This document shows, piece by piece, positions 1 to 6,542 of a DNA stretch of 6,941 bases. The notes beneath the pieces were generated by a model that saw only the letters and a list, made by a program, of their open reading frames with translations, did not search any database and was not told the origin of the DNA. Source of the DNA: Geoglobus sp. Its GTDB lineage: Archaea > Halobacteriota > Archaeoglobi > Archaeoglobales > Archaeoglobaceae. The stretch lies in NCBI GenBank assembly GCA_027016965.1, contig JALURI010000004.1:1-6941 (forward strand). Direction: 5' to 3'. How positions within the stretch are numbered: the first letter of the stretch is position 1; each line of letters opens with the position of its first letter. The translations under genes were made by a program, and so were the position numbers.

Positions 1-1
1 C

Positions 2-1195
2 TCAGCCCCACCATCAAAGAGCTACACCCACAGGGCTTTTTTTTCGGCAGCACTCTCAAAAAAATCAGCTGTAAGAGATCCTCTGATTTCTGAAGACACC
101 GTTGCAACTCTCAATTCATGCAGAAAAATGGGTGCAAGGTTCATAAGAAAATCTGGCAATTTCTTTTTCTTGGGAACAGATGATATTAAGTCGGGCTACT
201 ACAATGCCATGAATTCTGGCACGACACTCAGGATTCTTATATCTCTTTTAAGCCTGTCCCCTCACACATCACTCTTAGATGGAGATAGTTCTCTGAGGAA
301 AAGACCCAACAGAGAGCTTGTCATAGCTCTGAGAAATCTGGGAGCCAGAATTTTTGGTGACAAAGCATTTAGAATACCTTTGAAGGTTAAGGGTGTGATA
401 AATGCTGGTGATGTTGAGATATCAGGAAAAAGCTCTCAGTTTGCAACATCCCTTCTTTTTGCATTGCCTCTCTTAGACAGGGAATCTGCTGTAAGAGTTG
501 GAAGGATCAAATCCAAGCCTTACATAGACATAACGATTGATGTCCTTGAAAAAAGCGGTGTCAGGATTGATGCTGAGGAGAATGTTTTTTACATTTATCC
601 GTCAGATTTCAGGCTGAGAGAATTAATAATTCCACCAGATTACTCATCAATGAGCTATCTCATTTCTGCGGGGTTGCTGGCTGGAAGAGTTGTTATAGTC
701 AACGCATTTGATTCCAAGCAGGGAGACAGAAAGTTTCTTGAGATTGCACGGGAGATGGGGGGAAGAGTGAAGAAGAAAGGAGAGAAGATCGTTGCCGAAA
801 AGTCTGAACTGGAGGGAATTGAATTTGATGCTGGCAACACTCCAGATCTTGTTCCAACTGTTGCAGTTCTTGGAGCTGTTGCAAGGGGAGAAACAAGGAT
901 TTTCAATGCCGAACATCTCAGAATCAAGGAAACCGACAGGATAAAAACAGTAGTTGACAATTTGAAAAGGCTTGGAGTTCATGCTGAAGAACGAAAAGAT
1001 GGCCTGATTGTAAGAGGAGGAACTGTCAGGAATAGCATAGTGGACAGCTATGGTGACCACAGAATAGCCATGGCATTCTCACTGCTCGGTCTTGTGAGTG
1101 AGGTTACTGTGAATAATGCTGAATGCGTTAGCGTGTCATACCCAAAGTTTTATGATGACCTTAGAAAGATTGGAGCAAGAGTTGAGGTTTTATGA
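2..1195 (+). CDS. aroA: 3-phosphoshikimate 1-carboxyvinyltransferase (EPSP synthase), 5' end cut by window edge
   Basis: This cytoplasmic enzyme transfers the enolpyruvyl group of PEP to shikimate 3-phosphate, the sixth shikimate-pathway step. The frame is open to the left edge: 397 residues are visible and roughly 15-25 N-terminal ones are missing. The ATG at 128 is internal, because the codons before it encode the substrate-binding motif SKSYTHR (visible residues 5-11) and the conserved PLISEDT stretch. Further family motifs in order are NSGTTLR (71-77), RKRP (99-102), SSQF (144-147), PDYSS (212-216), the PD pair whose Asp is catalytic (281-282), KETDR (309-313) and YGDHR (350-354). Two departures from the textbook enzyme are seen: Met for Gly before NSGTT, and Val at 378 where the E. 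coli enzyme has PEP-contacting Lys411. The stop overlaps the aroC start (ATGA), implying translational coupling. The identification is very secure. Confidence 0.96.
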   Translation, partial: SAPPSKSYTHRAFFSAALSKKSAVRDPLISEDTVATLNSCRKMGARFIRKSGNFFFLGTDDIKSGYYNAMNSGTTLRILISLLSLSPHTSLLDGDSSLRKRPNRELVIALRNLGARIFGDKAFRIPLKVKGVINAGDVEISGKSSQFATSLLFALPLLDRESAVRVGRIKSKPYIDITIDVLEKSGVRIDAEENVFYIYPSDFRLRELIIPPDYSSMSYLISAGLLAGRVVIVNAFDSKQGDRKFLEIAREMGGRVKKKGEKIVAEKSELEGIEFDAGNTPDLVPTVAVLGAVARGETRIFNAEHLRIKETDRIKTVVDNLKRLGVHAEERKDGLIVRGGTVRNSIVDSYGDHRIAMAFSLLGLVSEVTVNNAECVSVSYPKFYDDLRKIGARVEVL

Positions 1196-2280
1196 CAGGC
1201 AACACCTTTGGAAGGATTTTCAGGATAACCACATTTGGAGAGAGTCATGGAAAAGCAGTTGGATGCATTGTTGATGGATGTCCAGCTGGAGTGGAGCTGA
1301 AGGAGGAGGATATAAACAGAGAACTCATGAGAAGAAGACCGGGAGGTTTTCTTACATCTCCAAGAAAAGAGAAAGACGAGGTAAGAATCCTTTCAGGAGT
1401 TCTTGATGATCTGACTCTTGGCACACCAATAGCTCTCGTTGTTGAAAATACAGATGTTGATTCGAAAGCCTACCTGCCCATAAAAGATCTTGCGAGACCT
1501 GGACATGCTGATTACACATACTTCGCAAAATTTGGAATAAGGGACTGGAGAGGTGGAGGAAGGGCATCGGGAAGGGAAACCGTCGGAAGGGTGGCAGGAG
1601 GGGCGATAGCCAAGAAAGTCCTTGAGAAGTTTGAAGTAAAAATATACGGATTCTCAAGAGAGATAGCTGGAATAAGAGCTGAAGCTGATGACGAGGTTGA
1701 AGAGATATTTCATAAGTCGGAAAGGAGCCCTGTCAGGTTTCCAGATGAGGAAAAGGAGCCCATGGTGATTGAGAGCATTCAGGATGCAATGAGAAATGGA
1801 GATAGTATCGGCGGGATCGTCGAGGTTGTTGTGAAAGGTGTTCCAGCAGGAACTGGAGAGCCGGTTTTTATGAAGGCAGATGCATATATTGCTTTTGCAG
1901 TTATGAGTATCCCCGCAGTTAAAGGTGTTGAAATAGGAGCAGGTTTTGAATCTGCAAGGCTGAAAGGTAGTGAGATGAATGATGAGATGTTTGTCGAGAA
2001 GGGTAGAGTTGGCTTCTACTCAAACAATTCGGGAGGGGTTATTGGCGGGATAACAACAGGTCAGGATATTGTTGTGAGGGTAGCAATAAAACCAACGCCA
2101 AGCATCTCAAAAAGGCAGAGAACAGTCAATCTGAGGAATCTTGAAAATGAAGAGATTGTTGTGAGAGGAAGGCATGATCCGTGCATCGTTCCAAGGGCTG
2201 TTGTTGTTTGTGAGGCAATGATCGCCATAGCCATTCTTGATCTTATGATGATGCAGGGGCTTGTGCCGAGATTTCTCTAA
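1192..2280 (+). CDS. aroC: Chorismate synthase
   Basis: Chorismate synthase removes phosphate from EPSP by a 1,4-trans elimination that needs reduced FMN, giving chorismate, the branch point to aromatic amino acids. The 362 residues match the family's usual length. All three signatures are present: GESHG with His19 near the N-terminus, RPGHADYTY with His105 followed by the [17 protein letters not shown] flavin/substrate loop (about 121-137), and [10 protein letters not shown] with the following helix (about 327-352). The core motifs [12 protein letters not shown] (238-249), NNSGGVIGG (278-286) and KPTPSI (300-305) are also intact. The ATG lies inside the aroA stop region with a four-base overlap, and GAGGT at 1184-1188 is a fitting Shine-Dalgarno site. 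It therefore belongs to an operon with aroA and catalyses the next step. How FMN is reduced in this organism cannot be told from the window. Confidence 0.97.
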   Translation: MTGNTFGRIFRITTFGESHGKAVGCIVDGCPAGVELKEEDINRELMRRRPGGFLTSPRKEKDEVRILSGVLDDLTLGTPIALVVENTDVDSKAYLPIKDLARPGHADYTYFAKFGIRDWRGGGRASGRETVGRVAGGAIAKKVLEKFEVKIYGFSREIAGIRAEADDEVEEIFHKSERSPVRFPDEEKEPMVIESIQDAMRNGDSIGGIVEVVVKGVPAGTGEPVFMKADAYIAFAVMSIPAVKGVEIGAGFESARLKGSEMNDEMFVEKGRVGFYSNNSGGVIGGITTGQDIVVRVAIKPTPSISKRQRTVNLRNLENEEIVVRGRHDPCIVPRAVVVCEAMIAIAILDLMMMQGLVPRFL

Positions 2281-2290
2281 AACCAATTCA

Positions 2291-2322
2291 GTTTTATATC
2301 ACATTCTGAACCTTTTTGATAA
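2291..2322 (+). promoter_or_regulatory. Archaeal promoter of the MFS gene (TATA box, probable leaderless start)
   Basis: The AT-rich element TTTTATAT at 2292-2299 lies just after aroC. Its centre is about 26 bases before the ATG at 2322, the usual TATA-to-start-site distance in archaea, so transcription probably begins at or next to that ATG. No Shine-Dalgarno sequence is visible between the TATA box and the ATG, which fits a leaderless mRNA. This is sequence pattern only. Confidence 0.5.
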
Positions 2323-3491
2323 TGAGGCATATCCTGACACTTGGAGTAATTTGCTTTTTGCTTCTGTTCAGCGTTACCTCCATCTACCCTGTAATCAAGC
2401 ATTTTGTAATTGACAGGTATGGAGCAAGCCTGACCCAGGCAGGCATCTTTGTATCTGTAAATCTGATTGCCTATGCGATATTTTCTCTGATCTGGGGGAT
2501 GGTGTCTGACAGAACGGGAAAAAGAAGAGTTTTTATCTCGGCAGGTCTCCTTGGAAACTCGATCATGCTGCTTTTGCAAGCCAAGGCACCGGATCTGGAC
2601 TGGTTGATATTTTTCAGGTTTGTAGAAGGGATTTTCACTGTGATGGTTTATTCGATTGCAATGACCGTTGTACTTGATATGGAAAAAAGAGAGAGGTATG
2701 GGAGGGGGATGGGACTTGTTGGTATGGGGATAGCAGCTGGGATGGCATTTGGAACATCTTTTGGCGGATTTATGGGGAGTATAGATCCTGTTCTGCCTTT
2801 TTACACCTCATCCATCATGATCTTTGTCGCATTTCTCATCTCAGTAATATTCCTTGATGATGTTGCAGTAAGCAGAGTTAGCTCGGTTCTTGAGGGATTG
2901 AGGATACTGGTTCAGAAGAAGGAGCTTGGGGTTCCCTACATATTTTCATTTGTTGACAGATTTACAGCCGGCTTTTTTGTAAGTGTGTTCCCTATAATGC
3001 TGGGTCTCATGTACCATATGGAGCCCATGAGCATAGGTCTTTACATATCTGCATTTATGATACCTTTCGCACTTTTGCAGTATCCGGGCGGTGTGATCAT
3101 AGACCTCTATGGTAGAATCAGACCGCTCATCTACGGGAGCGTGATATATGGTATCGCAATATCCACTGTCGGTTTTATAGAGCCACCATATCTTGTAGCT
3201 TCTTTGGTTATTGCAGGTATTGTTGCAGCGGTAATGCTTCCAGCATCTTCAGCTTTGAGCGGCGATATTGCACCTGAAGAGGTGAGAGGTGCAGTTATCG
3301 GTGGATTTAACCTTAGCGGATCTTTTGGATTTGCACTCGGTCCGGTTACTGCTGCTGTTATCGCAGAAAAGTACGGTTTTTCAGGCTCGTTCATCTTTGC
3401 AGGAGTATCTGTTTTCGTAACAACTGCCATAGCAGTAATTTTGATCAAAATCATGAGAGAAAGGTTTTATGGGAGGGGGAAACATTTTTAA
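2322..3491 (+). CDS. Major facilitator superfamily (MFS) transporter, substrate unknown
   Basis: This is a 389-residue, very hydrophobic protein with about twelve membrane segments, the standard MFS length and shape. The signature loop between helices 2 and 3 reads GMVSDRTGKRR (59-69), and its degenerate repeat GGVIIDLYGR (256-265) lies in the loop between helices 8 and 9. A glycine-rich helix 5 (about 131-150) resembles motif C of drug/proton antiporters. An efflux role of the DHA1 type is therefore possible, but nothing visible fixes the substrate. The ATG at 2322 is chosen over the in-frame TTG at 2316 because a TATA box sits about 26 bases upstream and neither start has a ribosome binding site. 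It follows aroC by 41 bases on the same strand but seems to have its own promoter. No link to aromatic biosynthesis is evident. Confidence 0.85.
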   Translation: MRHILTLGVICFLLLFSVTSIYPVIKHFVIDRYGASLTQAGIFVSVNLIAYAIFSLIWGMVSDRTGKRRVFISAGLLGNSIMLLLQAKAPDLDWLIFFRFVEGIFTVMVYSIAMTVVLDMEKRERYGRGMGLVGMGIAAGMAFGTSFGGFMGSIDPVLPFYTSSIMIFVAFLISVIFLDDVAVSRVSSVLEGLRILVQKKELGVPYIFSFVDRFTAGFFVSVFPIMLGLMYHMEPMSIGLYISAFMIPFALLQYPGGVIIDLYGRIRPLIYGSVIYGIAISTVGFIEPPYLVASLVIAGIVAAVMLPASSALSGDIAPEEVRGAVIGGFNLSGSFGFALGPVTAAVIAEKYGFSGSFIFAGVSVFVTTAIAVILIKIMRERFYGRGKHF

Positions 3492-3493
3492 TT
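3476..3493 (+). promoter_or_regulatory. Candidate BRE/TATA promoter for the C/D box RNA and helicase
   Basis: A purine-rich stretch GGGGGAAA (BRE-like, 3475-3482) is followed by ATTTTTAATT at 3484-3493, which overlaps the stop codon of the MFS gene. A start about 26 bases after the TATA centre falls near 3513-3516, immediately before the C box of the candidate small RNA. That agreement is the main support, since AT-rich TATA-like strings are common by chance. Confidence 0.4.
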
Positions 3494-3512
3494 TCACTGC
3501 CAAAGCAAATTC

Positions 3513-3572
3513 GAGATGGTGAATTTGGCAGGATCTGAGCTGATGCGATGACGAAGATCGTACTTCTGATGT
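3513..3572 (+). ncRNA. Candidate archaeal C/D box small RNA (2'-O-methylation guide)
   Basis: The gap before the helicase carries four boxes in archaeal C/D order. They are a C box ATGGTGA (3516-3522), a 12-base guide (3523-3534), a D' box CTGA (3535-3538), a 6-base spacer, a C' box GCGATGA (3545-3551), a 14-base guide (3552-3565) and a D box CTGA (3566-3569). The C box has one mismatch to RTGATGA, at the fourth base, which would change one of the kink-turn G-A pairs. C' has one mismatch at its second base. Such RNAs bind L7Ae, Nop5 and fibrillarin and direct methylation of the target base opposite the fifth guide base before D or D'. The first guide pairs with the conserved 16S rRNA 5' end. 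Weak points are the imperfect C box, no clear terminal stem and the slightly long second guide. The exact ends are estimates. Confidence 0.62.
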
Positions 3573-3578
3573 GATGTT

Positions 3579-5549
3579 ATGAGTCATGCAATTGTTTATG
3601 AATACCTCACACATCTGAAATCCCTTATTGAATCTGAAAGAGAGGAGCAGAGAAAAAAAGCCATAAGCGAGATAAGATCTCTACCAGGTTTTGAGAGAGA
3701 AAGGTATGGGAAAGCCATTCTGAATCTTTCCGGAAAAATACTCACCAGAGATCTGAAGAGGGTTGTTTTCAGGTTTGGAAGAGGAAAGGAGATCAGAACG
3801 GATATATCACCCGGAGACGTTGTGATCGCAAGTAATGGAGATCCTCTGATCAGAGGATTTGAGGGGGTGGTTGTTGGCAAGGGCTCAAGGTACATAGATG
3901 TAGAATTCACAAAAGCACCTAATATGAACCTGAAAGGTGTGAGGGTGGATCTGTTTTACGATGACACCTCTTTCCGGAGGATGGAGGAGAACCTTGACAA
4001 TCTCAGCAGAAACGGGATGAAAGTCATAAATCTTATTTTTGGCTATGATGGAGTTTATGAAAGTGAGCATGAGAAGATAAGACTTTTTGATAAATCTCTT
4101 GACAGCTCCCAGATTGATGCTGTGTCAAAAGCCCTTGGAAGCCCCGACTTTTTCATAATCCATGGTCCCTTTGGAACTGGAAAGACAAGAACCCTTGCAG
4201 AATACATACTTCAGGAAGTGGAAAGAGGGAATTCTGTTCTGGCAACAGCTGAAAGCAATATAGCAGTTGATAACCTTGTTGAGAGAGTTGCTGGAAAAGT
4301 TGAGGCTGTGAGAGTAGGCCATCCGTCAAGGATCAACCCTGAAATTCAGAGCGTGTCTCTGGATCACCTTATCAGAGATCACTGGAGGTACGGAGAACTG
4401 AGAGAGATCTGGGAACAGGTAGAAGAGATGTCTGAGAAAAGAGATACAGAGCACAAACCAGCCCCCTCCTTGAGAAGAGGTTTAACTGATAAAGAGATCC
4501 TGGAGCTTGCTGAGAGAAATACTGGTGGATGCAGAGGCCTCTCTGGAAGAACAATCAGATCAATGGCTGAATGGATTCTGATGAATGAAAAACTGCAGGA
4601 ATTGATAGATGAGGCTGAGAGAATTGAGAGAGAAATTGTAAATGAACTGATAAGTGATGCTGATGCTGTTCTCACGACAAACTCAACAGCATTTGTGGTT
4701 GAAAGGATGTTTGATGTTGCCGTGGTGGATGAGGCTTCTCAGACCACAATCCCAAGTGTGCTCATCCCGCTGAACATGGCTGAGAAGTTTGTCATTGCAG
4801 GAGACCACAGACAGCTGCCTCCAGTTGTTGTAAGTTTTCAGTCAAAGGAGCTTGAAAAAACACTTTTTGAAATTTTTATGGAGAAATACAGCTTTAAATC
4901 AGAAATGCTGACAGTTCAGTACAGATGTAACAAATCAATTGCTGAATTTCCCTCAATGTTTTTCTATAACCGGCAGATTGAAACCCACAGGAGCGTTGAA
5001 AAAATCTCTCTCAGGGATCTCAGTTTAAAAGCAGAGAATTACATTCAGAGGATTTTTCTTGAAAATTCTGTTGTTTTTATTGACACATCCGAGATTGCTT
5101 CACGGGAGGTTCAGAAGAGGGGTAGCAGGTCATTTTACAATCCGGCTGAGGTTAAAATCGTTAAGGTAATTGCGAACAATCTTTCAGCAATGGGTCTTGA
5201 ATCGGGAAGAATGGGGGTGATTTCACCCTACGATGATCAGGTGAGAATGCTGAAGGATGTTCTGAGCTGTGAGGTCAAAAGCGTTGATGGATTTCAGGGG
5301 AGGGAGAAGGATGTGATTATAATATCCTTTGTCAGAAGCAATGATTCAGGAGATATTGGATTTCTCAGAGATTATCGAAGGCTCAATGTTGCAATAACCA
5401 GGGCAAAAAGGCTTTTAATTATGGTCGGAGATAGCATAACTCTCTCTTCAGATCCTGTTTACAGAAGGCTGATTGATTATGTCAGGAATGATGGAAAAAT
5501 AATCTCCGAGATTTCTCATTATCCACAGGTATGGGAAAATTATTTGTAA
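3579..5549 (+). CDS. Superfamily 1B DNA/RNA helicase of the Upf1/IGHMBP2 (Dna2-like) type
   Basis: This is a complete 656-residue ATP-dependent helicase, a usual length for the archaeal members. Motifs in order are a Q-motif-like LDSSQIDA (174-181), Walker A GPFGTGKT (196-203), motif Ia ESNIAVDNLVERV (225-237), Walker B VVDEASQ (382-388), motif III GDHRQLPP (408-415), motif IV QYRCNKSI (447-454), motif V VDGFQGREKDVI (569-580) and motif VI RRLNVAITRAKR (600-611). The N-terminal 170 residues hold a basic helical start and a small beta-rich region like the 1B domain of IGHMBP2. A charged, probably helical insertion spans about 270-350. Family knowledge predicts 5'-to-3' movement on RNA or DNA; the natural substrate is unknown. 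The ATG has GTGAT (3571-3575) matching the 3' part of the archaeal ribosome-binding consensus, directly after the D box of the candidate guide RNA. It is not fused to a nuclease. Confidence 0.93.
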   Translation: MSHAIVYEYLTHLKSLIESEREEQRKKAISEIRSLPGFERERYGKAILNLSGKILTRDLKRVVFRFGRGKEIRTDISPGDVVIASNGDPLIRGFEGVVVGKGSRYIDVEFTKAPNMNLKGVRVDLFYDDTSFRRMEENLDNLSRNGMKVINLIFGYDGVYESEHEKIRLFDKSLDSSQIDAVSKALGSPDFFIIHGPFGTGKTRTLAEYILQEVERGNSVLATAESNIAVDNLVERVAGKVEAVRVGHPSRINPEIQSVSLDHLIRDHWRYGELREIWEQVEEMSEKRDTEHKPAPSLRRGLTDKEILELAERNTGGCRGLSGRTIRSMAEWILMNEKLQELIDEAERIEREIVNELISDADAVLTTNSTAFVVERMFDVAVVDEASQTTIPSVLIPLNMAEKFVIAGDHRQLPPVVVSFQSKELEKTLFEIFMEKYSFKSEMLTVQYRCNKSIAEFPSMFFYNRQIETHRSVEKISLRDLSLKAENYIQRIFLENSVVFIDTSEIASREVQKRGSRSFYNPAEVKIVKVIANNLSAMGLESGRMGVISPYDDQVRMLKDVLSCEVKSVDGFQGREKDVIIISFVRSNDSGDIGFLRDYRRLNVAITRAKRLLIMVGDSITLSSDPVYRRLIDYVRNDGKIISEISHYPQVWENYL

Positions 5550-5556
5550 GATAATT
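5538..5556. repeat. Short inverted repeat at the helicase stop, upstream of the hydrolase
   Basis: AATTAT (5538-5543) and ATAATT (5551-5556) are perfect reverse complements around a 7-base centre that contains the helicase stop codon. The repeat lies about 45-60 bases before the hydrolase ATG and overlaps the only TATA-like stretch there (around 5538-5546). It could be an operator for a dimeric regulator. It is equally AT-rich and short enough to be chance. Confidence 0.25.
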
Positions 5557-5581
5557 GCAAGTGGTAATGGATCAAGATTGT

Positions 5582-5590
5582 GGAGGGGGG
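5582..5590 (+). promoter_or_regulatory. Strong Shine-Dalgarno site that decides the hydrolase start
   Basis: The run GGAGGGGGG ends seven bases before the ATG at 5598. It overlaps the alternative in-frame GTG at 5580, which has no such site upstream, so the ATG is the better start. Confidence 0.7.
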
Positions 5591-5597
5591 ATATGGT

Positions 5598-6497
5598 ATG
5601 CGTCGCGATATTGAGTTTGACGCAGAAGGAGTTACTCTGAGAGGCTGGTATTACTATCCAGAAGAGACAACAGGACCTGGACCAACAGTGGTTATGGCTC
5701 ACGGATTTTCAGCTGTGAAGGAGATGTATCTTGATGCTTATGCTGAATTTTTCAGTGAAGCAGGACTCGGAGTTCTGGTTTTTGATAACCGAAACTTTGG
5801 TGCAAGCGATGGTGAGCCAAGACAGGAAATCGACCCCTGGGCTCAGGTCAGGGACTACCGCCATGCCATAACATTCGCAAGAACATTACCTGAGGTTGAC
5901 AGGGACAGAATAGGGATATGGGGGTCAAGCTACAGTGGTGGACATGTGCTTGTGGTTGGGGCAATTGATAGGAGGGTGAAGTGTGTTGTATCTCAGGTTC
6001 CCTTGGTGAGCGGATACAGAAATGTTCAGCGTCTTGTGCGAAATGACATTCTTGTGCAGTTAAGGGAACAGTTTGATGCCGACAGAGAGGCCCGGTATTC
6101 AGGAAAATCACCGGCAATGATTCCTGTTGTTTCTGAAGATCCATTCTCAACACCCTGTGCTCTTCCAACTCCAGATTCCTGGCAGTGGTTTACCGAAACT
6201 GGGAAGGTTAGAGCTCCTGCATGGCGTAATGAAGTCACATTGCGTTCCATTGAGATGCTGATGGAGTATGAGCCCTGGGCGTATATCGATCGCATTGCAC
6301 CAACACCTCTTCTGATGGTTGTTGCTGCAAGTGACGTGCTGACACCAACTGATCTGGCTCTCGAAGCATATCAAAGAGCTCTTGAACCAAAGAAATTGGT
6401 TTTGCTTCCAGGAGGGCACTTTGACGCCTACACTAAGGATTTTGAGCTTGCAGCTGGAGCTGCGAGAGACTGGTTTGTAGAACATCTAATAGACTGA
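5598..6497 (+). CDS. Alpha/beta hydrolase (esterase or S15-like peptidase fold), substrate unknown
   Basis: This is a 299-residue soluble enzyme with no signal peptide. The alpha/beta hydrolase landmarks are an HGFS oxyanion loop (35-38), the strand FDNRNFG (62-68), the nucleophile elbow GSSYSGG (109-115) with Ser111 as likely nucleophile, Asp246 in AASDVLTP, and His274 in PGGHFDAY. The triad order and spacing are complete. The elbow lacks the classical second Gly of GxSxG and reads GxSYxG, as in X-Pro dipeptidyl-peptidase-like and related hydrolases. A lid-like region rich in charged and aromatic residues lies at about 140-230. The sequence looks close to bacterial enzymes of this broad group. 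Arginine is encoded by CGN in 10 of 24 cases, unlike neighbouring genes, which hints at horizontal acquisition. Its gap from the helicase is 48 bases. Reaction and substrate cannot be assigned. Confidence 0.85.
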   Translation: MRRDIEFDAEGVTLRGWYYYPEETTGPGPTVVMAHGFSAVKEMYLDAYAEFFSEAGLGVLVFDNRNFGASDGEPRQEIDPWAQVRDYRHAITFARTLPEVDRDRIGIWGSSYSGGHVLVVGAIDRRVKCVVSQVPLVSGYRNVQRLVRNDILVQLREQFDADREARYSGKSPAMIPVVSEDPFSTPCALPTPDSWQWFTETGKVRAPAWRNEVTLRSIEMLMEYEPWAYIDRIAPTPLLMVVAASDVLTPTDLALEAYQRALEPKKLVLLPGGHFDAYTKDFELAAGAARDWFVEHLID

Positions 6498-6498
6498 A

Positions 6499-6511
6499 TT
6501 TTTAATTTTTT
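6499..6511 (+). terminator. T-run terminator after the hydrolase
   Basis: Two T runs of five and six bases, split by AA, start two bases after the hydrolase stop codon. Archaeal RNA polymerase stops at such T tracts without needing a hairpin. The position between convergent genes supports the call. Confidence 0.5.
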
Positions 6512-6542
6512 GAAGCAGAAAAGCTCTGAAAAGTGTTGCATC

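Noticed and set aside
128..130. ATG at 128 as the start of aroA
   Set aside because: The same frame continues upstream to the window edge and encodes the essential SKSYTHR and PLISEDT motifs, so the true start lies outside the window.
1978..1990. ATGATGA in aroC as a C box
   Set aside because: No CTGA follows at guide distance, and the bases are explained by the conserved MNDEM residues of chorismate synthase.
2245..2310. Possible second C/D box RNA, with a perfect C box ATGATGA at 2245-2251 and CTGA at 2306-2309
   Set aside because: There are no D' and C' boxes at suitable spacing, the distance between the two boxes is not filled by guides, and the C box encodes Met-Met-Met in aroC.
3131..3454. 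Minus-strand open frames of 100 or so codons under aroA, MFS and helicase genes
   Set aside because: They show no family motifs or coding signature and lie fully inside well-supported plus-strand genes, so they are shadows.
5580..5582. GTG at 5580 as the hydrolase start
   Set aside because: It overlaps the strong Shine-Dalgarno run, which is properly spaced for the ATG at 5598.
6512..6542. Small gene or RNA in the convergent gap
   Set aside because: Only about 30 bases remain between the terminator T runs and the transporter stop, and I see no structure in them.
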